In this document: piece after piece, positions 39,051 to 47,429 of the stretch
Layout: the number at the start of each line of letters is the position of its first letter
Numbering within the stretch: the stretch's first letter is position 1
Origin: a virus
IMG/VR virus record: IMGVR_UViG_3300014501_000002
Span: 1 to 64,000 of that record
Length of the DNA stretch: 64,000 bases
Reading direction: 5' to 3' (one strand)
Notes under the pieces: model-generated
Told to the model about the DNA's origin: nothing
Database searches by the model: none
The model's input: only the letters and a program-made list of their open reading frames with translations
Program-made: the position numbers and the translations under genes

Positions 39051-42000
39051 TGCCTAATTTACTCGAGCAATCCGGAGCGCAACCACAGAAACAACCGAAG
39101 TTTGCGCCGCTTTTCATTGATAAAGCGTTTACCGGAATTTATACACAGCGCTCGGTGCTGCACGATCCTTCTGATTTAGCTACGTCGAGATTTTATGGCG
39201 GTCGTCCAGATGCTTTATGGCAGGGTTCGAACGTTGAACTAACGAATCGACTCACTTTGCAACGGCGCCCCGGCTTGTCGGAATTCTCTACAGTGACTTA
39301 TCCGACGCCTCCAGATCGCGGCTTCTCGTTCCAACTTCTCGACGGAACCATTCGCGTAATCATTGACACCGAATCCACCGGTGCTTTGAGCGTCACATCG
39401 GTTGCTACTTCTGTCGGCGGTAATGCGGTATATACCGGCACGTTCCCCGGAGGTGTGGGGAACACGTATGTCGGCATGAAGTTCACCGTTTCCGGATTCG
39501 TGGGTGCCGGTTCCGATTCAATATACACCGCCGTAGCTTCAACTGGCACAACCATCACTTTGAACAACCCGCACGCCACCGCGGAGACCGCAGCTGCGAG
39601 TATGGTGTCTTCAGGCGCCGTGTATTGGGATCAGCAGAACGGTTCGAAAACTTTGATATTCGCGAAAGGCACCGGCGCTGGACAGACTTATTTCGTTGCC
39701 GTCGCGGGCATTCTTTACATGGGCGATGGGGTCGAGACTTTTATCTATACGCCACTGAATCCGAACGCAATCGCATACGGATTCGGTTTGGTCGCGCCGG
39801 TCAATGGGCCGACGATTACCACCACAGAGTCAGCTGCTAGTGCGGTCGCATGGCAGGCGCACACATATTTTACCACGATGGGTTTGATCGTCGACTCTAA
39901 CGGAAACATTGAGCAATTATCCGGAGTCAACGCAGACGGAACTAACCCGACACTGCGATTCGGCACGAGTAGCAACGGACAACCTCCATGGAACCAAGCG
40001 ACCGGCGGAACAACTGCGGATGGTTCGGTCACATGGACCAACCAAGGCCCGATCGGCACGTGGGCTCCTAAGACGACATATCAGCCTGGTCAAGCCATCT
40101 ATGATCCGGGAACTAAGTGCGTGTTTATTCAGACGCACAATTTCGCGGCTACTTCTGGACCCTCGGCGCCACAGTGGAACCCAGCCCTTGTATCCACGGG
40201 CGCTCGCACGAGTGAACTGAACGCAGGCGGCGCAACCGCCGCGCGTTGGGGTAGCCTCGGACAATTGAACGTCACACCTACGTTGCTTAGATCGTGGACC
40301 GCCGGAGAGACGTACGGAACGTATGTCGAGCCGAGTACTGGAAACGATCCGAACGTATTGAATTGCGCGACGATTGAGCCCACACTTATTCTTCCTCCAC
40401 TTGCCGGGCAGAATGTTTACCTGCAAGGTGCGACTACCGGCGGCGTGACCGGAACCGGCGCGACTCCTCCTCCGTGGCAAACAGCTATCGGTCAGACGAC
40501 TACAGACGGCCAATTGACCTGGACAATGCTCGGTTCGGCGACATGGACTGCGCTCACTTCTTACACTGCATGGGTTTCTGGAGCAAACACCTTTTCGGTA
40601 ATTGAAGATACGAACGGCAACTTGCAAGTTTGCATGGCGAGTGGGATCAGCGGTCCTACTATCCCTGCAGCGTGGGGAACTACTTATGGTGCAACTACTT
40701 TGGATGGCTCCGGCACTTCTCAGATTACTTGGGTGTGCGTTGGTGCAGCAATTGCATGGGCTGCGAATACGATTTGGTATCTTCCGCTAGCTGGTTTCGT
40801 TCCTCCAAGCAAGAACCAACCTTACGGCAGCGCGTCTGTCATTGATACTCAGGGTGATCTTGAGTATGTGATTTCATCGGGTGAGTCAGGTTCTGTAACT
40901 CCGGCGTGGCAAGCGATCGGTTTCAATACGACTGATAACACGATTACGTGGTACAACTCGGGCGTCGCGCAGACCAACTCACTCGCGTGGACCCAAGGCT
41001 ACTCGTACGCATATTCATACTACAGTCGAACGACCACAGATTTCTACGACACCAATCCTCCTCCGGGACTCAACCTGATATATCCCGCGGGACTCGGCCA
41101 GCCAACTGGCTCCGAGACAGGTGCGATCAGCACTGCGTCACCCGCGACTGTAATCGGCGGCCCAAACACCGGCGCGATTAACACGGTTAGTGGGATCAGT
41201 TCACTTGATCCGGCCGTGGACACAATCATCATCTGGCGCTCGGCGGACGGCGGCGGATCGGACAACATGTTCTTCCTGACCGAGATTCCGAACCCTCTTC
41301 CGAACGGCGGACAACCCGTTGTGTGGCACTTCCAAGATTATCTCCCCGACGTAGCTATAGGAGTATTCCAAGGTTTGAACAACCTCATTCCGGCTCCGAT
41401 TGATGATGAGAATGATCCTCCTCCGAATAATTTCTTGCCGATGACGTATAACTTCCAACGTATTTGGGGAGCGTCCGGTAGCAGTGTGGTGTTCTCAGGC
41501 GGTCCTGATGTCATCACCGGAAACGCGAACTTCGCGTTCAACCCATCCGATACTTTCCCATACCTTGCGGACGTTATACGTATCGTAAAAACGTCTACGG
41601 GGCAGGTTGTGTTCTTGACTGACAGCATTGAGTTCTTGGCCGGGGGTCCGTTAACTGCGTCGTTCTACTCCGTGACACTCGGGCCGGGCATCGGACTTCG
41701 CTCATTCAATGCGCTCGATGTGTACGCAGGAGAAATTTATTTCGTATCATCTGACGGGCAATTCCGCGTAATCAATCCGTCTCTTAACATTTCTAACGCA
41801 GGATTCCCGATCGGAGATCAACTTGCCGTATTGAATACATCGAAAATTTATGTCGCGGTTCAACAGGCCGGTGTAGACAACGCAATTTACGTCGCGGATG
41901 GAAGTACTGGGTGGTGGCGTTGTAATCCACACCAAGTTCCCGGAAGCGCAAATGGTCCGGAGCCTATTTGGAGTCCGTTCGCGAATATCACCAACGGATG

Positions 42001-43114
42001 TCAGATGGTGCAGAGCATCGAAATTACTCCGGGCATCAAGAAGCTTCTCGTGGGTGGCGTCGGTGATAACGAGAATATATTATTCCGCGATTTGACTGTG
42101 TACACGGATGGGGTGGTAGTGTTAAACCCGTCGCCGATTAACTTGCTAACAACTTCTACATACGGTGTCCTGGCAGGTAGCACAATCACTAATTCCGGGA
42201 CAACTACCATCAATGGAGACTTAGGGTTGAGCCCGGGAAGCGCTGTCACGGGTGCTCCAGTAGTTACGGGCGCGACGAACATCGATAACCCAGCAGCGGT
42301 TCAGGCTCAGACGGATTTGGTCACGGCATACAATCAAGCCGCGGCTTTCCCAGGGGCTGTTACGATACCGACAGAATTAGGTGGGACGACTCTTCCACCC
42401 GGAGTTTATTCAAGTCTGTCTGGAACGTTCAGTATCACGACGGGGACGTTAACTCTCGATGCTGCAGGTAATCCAAACGCGTTCTGGATTTTTAAAACTG
42501 CGACTACGTTGGTGTTGGGCACGGGTACTTCGGTATCTTTGATAAATAAAGCGCAATCCCTTAACGTGTTCTGGCAAGTTGGTAGTTCCGCTACGATCGG
42601 GGTAGGCGCCGTGTTCCAAGGAACCATCCTTGCACTTACGTCTATTTCTGTAAATACCGGAGCGATACTGACTGGAAGATTGTTGGCTCAAACCGGTGCA
42701 GTGACATTGCTGGGTAACACTATCACCACGCCTAGCTCAACTGTTACCGGGCAGTACGACGCCTACTTTGTCATGGGTAGCATTATGCTCGCGCACCCAG
42801 GACAGATAGCCGTGCTCGGATTTATCGAAGGCGATTTCTCCGGAGTTGCGTATCAACCTCAAGTTGGTTTCTTACTGAACGAGATAGCGGGTTCGTTCGT
42901 GAACATGCCGCTTAAGCCTCAGTTCGATCCTCCGACAATTTACGGAGATACGATTGCGCCGACGTCATATTCTCCTAATCGGTATTATTTCGCTGCAACG
43001 GGTACACTCGCGCGCTGTCGTCACCTTCAGATTAAGGTCGATTTCGGAATTACCCCGAACGGTGACGAGCTTTATAACCTCACCATCTTTGGGCGGGTCT
43101 TCGTGGAAAATTAG
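39050..43114 (+). CDS. Very large tail protein with C-terminal DUF3494 domain, 1354 aa
   Basis: Region 1-130 is a globular start with GRPDALWQGSNVELTNRLTL. Residues 250-640 contain repeats of the type W.A.T.Y..G..I.D.NGNLQ followed by P.W....G.TT.DG..TW, a sugar-binding-like tail repeat. About 780-1020 holds SDGQFRVINPSLN and other propeller-like strands. Residues about 1027-1230 are a complete DUF3494 ice-binding-like domain (YGVLAGSTITNSGTTTINGD, LDAAGNPNAFWIFKT, SLNVFWQVGSSATIG, GRLLAQTGAVTLL). A final 120-residue module follows. It is probably the main tail spike or nozzle with an adhesive end. Confidence 0.8.
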   Translation: MPNLLEQSGAQPQKQPKFAPLFIDKAFTGIYTQRSVLHDPSDLATSRFYGGRPDALWQGSNVELTNRLTLQRRPGLSEFSTVTYPTPPDRGFSFQLLDGTIRVIIDTESTGALSVTSVATSVGGNAVYTGTFPGGVGNTYVGMKFTVSGFVGAGSDSIYTAVASTGTTITLNNPHATAETAAASMVSSGAVYWDQQNGSKTLIFAKGTGAGQTYFVAVAGILYMGDGVETFIYTPLNPNAIAYGFGLVAPVNGPTITTTESAASAVAWQAHTYFTTMGLIVDSNGNIEQLSGVNADGTNPTLRFGTSSNGQPPWNQATGGTTADGSVTWTNQGPIGTWAPKTTYQPGQAIYDPGTKCVFIQTHNFAATSGPSAPQWNPALVSTGARTSELNAGGATAARWGSLGQLNVTPTLLRSWTAGETYGTYVEPSTGNDPNVLNCATIEPTLILPPLAGQNVYLQGATTGGVTGTGATPPPWQTAIGQTTTDGQLTWTMLGSATWTALTSYTAWVSGANTFSVIEDTNGNLQVCMASGISGPTIPAAWGTTYGATTLDGSGTSQITWVCVGAAIAWAANTIWYLPLAGFVPPSKNQPYGSASVIDTQGDLEYVISSGESGSVTPAWQAIGFNTTDNTITWYNSGVAQTNSLAWTQGYSYAYSYYSRTTTDFYDTNPPPGLNLIYPAGLGQPTGSETGAISTASPATVIGGPNTGAINTVSGISSLDPAVDTIIIWRSADGGGSDNMFFLTEIPNPLPNGGQPVVWHFQDYLPDVAIGVFQGLNNLIPAPIDDENDPPPNNFLPMTYNFQRIWGASGSSVVFSGGPDVITGNANFAFNPSDTFPYLADVIRIVKTSTGQVVFLTDSIEFLAGGPLTASFYSVTLGPGIGLRSFNALDVYAGEIYFVSSDGQFRVINPSLNISNAGFPIGDQLAVLNTSKIYVAVQQAGVDNAIYVADGSTGWWRCNPHQVPGSANGPEPIWSPFANITNGCQMVQSIEITPGIKKLLVGGVGDNENILFRDLTVYTDGVVVLNPSPINLLTTSTYGVLAGSTITNSGTTTINGDLGLSPGSAVTGAPVVTGATNIDNPAAVQAQTDLVTAYNQAAAFPGAVTIPTELGGTTLPPGVYSSLSGTFSITTGTLTLDAAGNPNAFWIFKTATTLVLGTGTSVSLINKAQSLNVFWQVGSSATIGVGAVFQGTILALTSISVNTGAILTGRLLAQTGAVTLLGNTITTPSSTVTGQYDAYFVMGSIMLAHPGQIAVLGFIEGDFSGVAYQPQVGFLLNEIAGSFVNMPLKPQFDPPTIYGDTIAPTSYSPNRYYFAATGTLARCRHLQIKVDFGITPNGDELYNLTIFGRVFVEN

Positions 43115-43117
43115 TCC

Positions 43118-45151
43118 ATGGCTAAAAAGAAAAGTGCGCCAAAATTCGAGTCCGCGCCGCAACAAACCGTCGCGCAAGAAGCTGGGCTGCCCGGTAATTT
43201 TCATCCGATAGATGTTCCGCCGATTATTCCCGGTCAACCTACCGGTGGGGCACCTCCTACGCCTGCAACCATGCAGCCGTATTTCAGTGGATCAATTCCC
43301 CCGGCATTCATGTTGCAGCCGGACCAGATTAATACACAGTACGGCGGCGGTAGCACTCCGTCCGCGCGACTCATGCCGGTTGGTGCGGGAGGGAATCCGC
43401 AGATCGTCGCCGCGGCACAATCAGTCGCAACGCAGATCGTCGGTTCGAGTGTTGGGCTGCAGATGCCTATCCAATACAACGTCACAACGAGCGCAGGTTT
43501 CTCGATTGTCACGTGGAAACCCGAGCCCGCAGGCTATGCACTCATGGGACCGCCGATCTTGATACCGGAGGCATTCGTTTCAAACGATCAAATACCACTC
43601 GCAAGTCAAACAGGCGCTGTCGTAACCCTGAATCCGGTCACGGCCGCAAGTCCCATTTCTATCGGTGATTTTGGATTTTTAACTTGTTACCTAAGCGGTG
43701 GCGCTATAGTTGTGTCAGTCGTGGATAATTTAGGGCAAACGTGGTTGCCTCTTTTCCCAGTCCAAACTCCCCCTGGCTCTAGCGGAACCATTTCTTTCCA
43801 AGTTTTTTATTTTCCTTTTACCAATGCGGTAGCTATCGGCGGCACGTTTACTATAACGGTCACGATGAGCGATACCTTCTCGCAGTTATTCGACGCCGAA
43901 TTTGTCAGCGTCAACGGACTTCTTGCCGTTGATCAGGTTGTGCAAGCAACCGGCTCCGCAGGAAATCCTACAGCGGGCTCCGTGACAATCACTCAAGGAG
44001 AGTGGGTGACGAGTTGGGTATGGGATAACAACGGCGCCGGAAGCGAACCACTTGTGGTTCCGCCGGGCTGGGCCGCAATCACTCCATTGGACCTCACGGT
44101 CAATGCACCGACTTCATTTGGTGGCGCGGGTATTATCGAGCCAGCTGGGACGTACACGGATGCGTGGAGCGGAATTCCAAGCCCTAATGTTTTCGGTTGG
44201 ACTGCAAGTATCGTAACGTTTGTGACAACCGGAAGTGCTGGCGGGCCGTCATCTGGAATTCCCACCTTTCGAGCCATAGAACCGTCTGATCTTCCTGGCA
44301 CGTCGGTCAATTTCGTGGTTAATAATTCGAATTCATTCATCACGGGTTCGATCGCAAATCATACGTTAACGTTGGCCTACGGCGGCACTCCGCTCCTCGT
44401 GACTCAGGGCGGCACCGGTGCAGATTTGTCCGCAACTGGTGGTGCGGGCGAAGTCGTGCAACAAACTTCACCAGGCGCGCCGTTCACAGTCGCGACACTT
44501 GCATTAAGCAGTCTCACGGGCATCCTAGCTTTGAACCAAGGCGGAACCGGATCAGACTTATCCGGAACCGGTGGCACGAATAAAGTGCTGCAGCAAAGCA
44601 CACTCGGTGGTGTGGTCACCGTCGCGCAATTAACTGTGTCACAAATCTCGGGTGCTGCGCCTCTCGCGTCCCCTACGTTCACGGGTACGGTGACGGCACC
44701 AACCCTTGCTTTAACAGGAAAAATTTCTAAGTATGATAACGTAGCTACGGTTCGAGGTGGTATCCCAGCCATCTTAGCGTCTTCTTTGCTTACAGCCCAA
44801 GCAGCGGCTATTACCGCTACGACGATTTACGCAGTTCCGGCCGCGGGAGTTGGCCTGTACCGCATCTCGTACGTCGCTACTATAACGACCGCGGGAACGA
44901 CTTCCGTTTTAGGTGGAGCGACCGGCTTTCAAGTTATATACACGAACGGTAATGGCGACACGGTGGTTAAGACAAGCAATCCCACGACACCAAACGTGTC
45001 ATCGGGTAACACAACGGGGACACAAATCTCCGGTGTGGTTCTTGCTTACGCCAAAGCTTCAACGAACTTGCAGTACGCTTTCGGTTACACGCCGGGCAGC
45101 CCAACAGCGGGCGCGTACGATTTAGCAGTTTACGTAGAATGGCTTGGGTGA
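43118..45151 (+). CDS. Large fibre protein, 677 aa
   Basis: The N-terminus is basic and then Pro/Gly-rich. Residues 150-380 are beta-rich. Around 430-530 come TQGGTGADLSATGGAGEVVQ repeats and SGAAPLASPTFTGTVTAPTL, the usual fibre-shaft motif also present in the product at 34105-35475. The last 125 residues closely match the tip domain of the short protein encoded at 35515-36069 (TTIYAVPAAGVGLYRISYVA, GFQVIYTNGNGDTVVK, GYTPGSPTAGAYDLAVYV). It is likely a receptor-binding fibre. Confidence 0.8.
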   Translation: MAKKKSAPKFESAPQQTVAQEAGLPGNFHPIDVPPIIPGQPTGGAPPTPATMQPYFSGSIPPAFMLQPDQINTQYGGGSTPSARLMPVGAGGNPQIVAAAQSVATQIVGSSVGLQMPIQYNVTTSAGFSIVTWKPEPAGYALMGPPILIPEAFVSNDQIPLASQTGAVVTLNPVTAASPISIGDFGFLTCYLSGGAIVVSVVDNLGQTWLPLFPVQTPPGSSGTISFQVFYFPFTNAVAIGGTFTITVTMSDTFSQLFDAEFVSVNGLLAVDQVVQATGSAGNPTAGSVTITQGEWVTSWVWDNNGAGSEPLVVPPGWAAITPLDLTVNAPTSFGGAGIIEPAGTYTDAWSGIPSPNVFGWTASIVTFVTTGSAGGPSSGIPTFRAIEPSDLPGTSVNFVVNNSNSFITGSIANHTLTLAYGGTPLLVTQGGTGADLSATGGAGEVVQQTSPGAPFTVATLALSSLTGILALNQGGTGSDLSGTGGTNKVLQQSTLGGVVTVAQLTVSQISGAAPLASPTFTGTVTAPTLALTGKISKYDNVATVRGGIPAILASSLLTAQAAAITATTIYAVPAAGVGLYRISYVATITTAGTTSVLGGATGFQVIYTNGNGDTVVKTSNPTTPNVSSGNTTGTQISGVVLAYAKASTNLQYAFGYTPGSPTAGAYDLAVYVEWLG

Positions 45152-45164
45152 TAAAATAGGACTT

Positions 45165-45740
45165 ATGACTTTTTACGCTTACCTTTATTTACGACAAAAC
45201 GGGACGCCCTATTATGTGGGTAAAGGCCGCGGTCGTCGCGCTTATAATTCATACATAGGTCATCGTCCGCCCAAAAACCGTTCTCGTATCGTCATCATGA
45301 ATCGTAGTAATGAGGCAGAGGCGTTCGTCACGGAAATAGAGTTGATTCGCAACTGGGGTAGAAAGGATTTGGGCACAGGTATTCTTTATAATCGCACGGA
45401 CGGAGGAGACGGCGCATCTGGATTCATTTCCTCTGAGGAACGAAATCAGAAAATACGAGAGTCAAAGCAAGGAAAGAATCGTCCGACATTTTCTAAAGAA
45501 TGGCGTGAAAATCTTTCCAAAGCCGCGATGGGTAATCAGCACCTTCTCGGGAAAACATGGGCGCTGTCAGCAGAAGCCCGTCGTCATCATAGCGAAGCCC
45601 TAAAAGGGAAACTAAAGACCGGAGCCGCTCTTATTGCCGCTCAGGCGAATGGGAAACTTGGCGGTGGGCATGCCCGCTGGCATTCAAGTAAGGGGATAGT
45701 AAATCCCAATTGTGAACTCTGCATGAAAGACCAAGGATAG
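45165..45740 (+). CDS. GIY-YIG endonuclease with NUMOD3-like tail, 191 aa
   Basis: I chose ATG at 45165 (AATAGGACTT upstream). FYAYLYLRQNGTPYYVGKGRG at residues 3-23 is closely related to the endonuclease at 13194-13724. GRKDLGTGILYNRTDGGDGA follows. The tail has SSEERNQKIRESKQG and later a C.....C pair (NPNCELC). It sits between a fibre gene and a small virion-module gene, as a free-standing homing enzyme. Confidence 0.85.
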   Translation: MTFYAYLYLRQNGTPYYVGKGRGRRAYNSYIGHRPPKNRSRIVIMNRSNEAEAFVTEIELIRNWGRKDLGTGILYNRTDGGDGASGFISSEERNQKIRESKQGKNRPTFSKEWRENLSKAAMGNQHLLGKTWALSAEARRHHSEALKGKLKTGAALIAAQANGKLGGGHARWHSSKGIVNPNCELCMKDQG

Positions 45741-45747
45741 AGGGAAT

Positions 45748-46158
45748 ATGATTAGCTTTGTACCAACAACGTTCGAAGACGTACCGCAGTTAGCTAGGTG
45801 GATACAAGCCGATCCCTGGCACACCATAAAGGACAGTACAGATTGGTGGATTCACGGTTACCTTACATTCAAATTGGCAGATGATAAGGGCACGGTCATC
45901 TTTGTCCGATTCGATCGCGAAAAAGATGTGCTTCGGTTGCATAGCCAGTTTGGACCGTTGTCCGAAGTTTCGGAACGTCGCGTGGCTTCTGCAATCATAC
46001 AAGGCATCCAGAATTTCATTCCATATGCGAAATTAGATGGCGCGACGGGAATTATCACGGAAAGCATATCGGTGAAATTGGTGAGTTTTTTGCAACAACA
46101 TTTGGGATTTAAACCTGTTTTGTCGACCGACGATTACGAGCTTGATTTTTCGGAGTAG
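45748..46158 (+). CDS. GNAT-like acyltransferase-fold protein, 136 aa
   Basis: The order of elements is that of small GNAT proteins: FVPTTFEDVPQLARWI at the start, central strands (KGTVIFVRFDR), a helix ASAIIQGIQNFIP and a C-terminal FLQQHLGFKPV, where LGF is the usual end of the fold. The acetyl-CoA loop (Q/R-x-x-G-x-G/A) is not obvious, so catalysis is doubtful. Similar proteins occur in phage structural modules. It overlaps the minus-strand endonuclease gene by 50 bases. Confidence 0.6.
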   Translation: MISFVPTTFEDVPQLARWIQADPWHTIKDSTDWWIHGYLTFKLADDKGTVIFVRFDREKDVLRLHSQFGPLSEVSERRVASAIIQGIQNFIPYAKLDGATGIITESISVKLVSFLQQHLGFKPVLSTDDYELDFSE

Positions 46159-46612
46159 ACCACTGGCAATTTTCAGGTGTGTAGTTTCCATCATTGTCTT
46201 TCCTATCTATAGTTTTGTCATTTGGGCGAACACCCATGTCATAAAGAAAGTTTTGGAAAGACCATCTCCAACGAGTGCACACTTTGATGCCCCTTCCTCC
46301 GTAATCGTGGTAACGAGGATGTTTCTTGTAGTAACAGCGTTCTCTCATGGCAAGCCAAGAATAGTACGTAGGCGATCGTTTTCCTCCTCTTTTGTGTCCA
46401 TGAGTTGAGTTTCTTATAGACGAAAGCTCTCTAGCTAGGCACCCGCAACTTCGTATTTTTCCGTTTCGCATTTTAGAACCGCAAGTTGTAATCGTAGTGC
46501 CACATTTGCAACGGCATCGCCATAGGGAGTTTCCGCCGGAATCTAAACCAGCGGCTTCTAGAACGGTTAATCGTCCGAATACTAGACCTTCGAGTTGTAA
46601 ACGGTTTGCCAT
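46109..46612 (-). CDS. HNH/AP2-type homing endonuclease, 167 aa, opposite strand
   Basis: I chose the second ATG (46612). FGRLTVLEAAG and CRCKCGTTITTCGSKMRNGK-type zinc residues (with SCGC) are followed by YYSWLAMRERCYY, YGGRGIKVCTRW, FQNFLYDMGVRP and TIDRKDNDGNYTPENCQWST. That is the classic HNH with AP2-like DNA-binding part. It is the only minus-strand gene among plus-strand virion genes. Its 3' end runs into the convergent GNAT-like gene. Confidence 0.85.
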   Translation of the reverse strand: MANRLQLEGLVFGRLTVLEAAGLDSGGNSLWRCRCKCGTTITTCGSKMRNGKIRSCGCLARELSSIRNSTHGHKRGGKRSPTYYSWLAMRERCYYKKHPRYHDYGGRGIKVCTRWRWSFQNFLYDMGVRPNDKTIDRKDNDGNYTPENCQWSTPKNQARNRRSTKQV

Positions 46613-46668
46613 AAAGAAATAGTAGCATTTCAAAGGTTTGTTTGTCAAGGCTTTTTAGTGAGGCGAGT

Positions 46669-47418
46669 ATGAAGATTATCACGAGAGCAATCCTCGATAT
46701 GGAAACATTGGAGTGGGTATGCGAGGACTCTTATGAATATGAAGGTCTGGTTGTACAATGCTGCGGGCCAACAACGGCTGAGCAGAATATTGCTGGGCAG
46801 CAGGAGCAATTTTCTCAGCAAGTACAACAGAATTATGGTACGCTGTTTAAGCAACAGCAAGGTGTAAATCAAAACTTAAGTAACATTTTTACACCAATCG
46901 CTGAAGCTGGGCCAAACCAGAACGGTATGAGCGCCCAGCAGCTAGCTGCGGAAAACACGCAAGCTCTTGATACTACGGGAGCCAATTACGCGAACGCGGC
47001 TCGCGCCCTGAACGGACAAATAGCTGGACATGCATCGGATTCTGGGTCAACATCCGGGCCGGAGCAACAGCTTCAGGCGAACTTGGCAAGCACCGCGGCC
47101 GGGCAGTTATCAACCGAACAGTTGGGGATTACGCAGCGGAATGCCGATCTTGGACGTCAGAACTTCCAAGAAGCGACCGGTGGGTTGCAATCTTTATCAG
47201 GCGACTATAGTCCGAACGCGGCAGGTAGCGCCGCAAATACGGCAAGCAATCAAGCATTCGGTGACGCAAACACGATCGCGCAGCAAGAGGCGCAGGAAGA
47301 TCAAGCTATATCAGGCGCGGTCACCGGCGGGGTGATGGATGCGGCTACATTCGGTGCCGGGGCAATGGGTGGCGGTGGGTTTCAAGGCGGTCTTAACGCA
47401 TTAACCGGTCAAGCATAA
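46669..47418 (+). CDS. Gln/Ala-rich virion protein, possible internal protein, 249 aa
   Basis: I chose ATG at 46669 after GTGAGGCGAG. After a 30-residue start with adjacent Cys (VVQCCGPTT), the protein is Gln-, Ala- and Asn-rich and helical (EQNIAGQQEQFSQQVQQNYG). It ends in a Gly/Ala/Met-rich segment (GGVMDAATFGAGAMGGGGF) that could insert into a membrane. Such proteins often belong to the ejected internal set of short-tailed phages. No direct homology is visible. Confidence 0.6.
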   Translation: MKIITRAILDMETLEWVCEDSYEYEGLVVQCCGPTTAEQNIAGQQEQFSQQVQQNYGTLFKQQQGVNQNLSNIFTPIAEAGPNQNGMSAQQLAAENTQALDTTGANYANAARALNGQIAGHASDSGSTSGPEQQLQANLASTAAGQLSTEQLGITQRNADLGRQNFQEATGGLQSLSGDYSPNAAGSAANTASNQAFGDANTIAQQEAQEDQAISGAVTGGVMDAATFGAGAMGGGGFQGGLNALTGQA

Positions 47419-47429
47419 GGAGCAATAAA

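Noticed and set aside
39917-40627. 236-codon minus-strand frame inside the giant tail gene
   Set aside because: Arg/Ser-rich shadow of a long, well-supported plus-strand gene.
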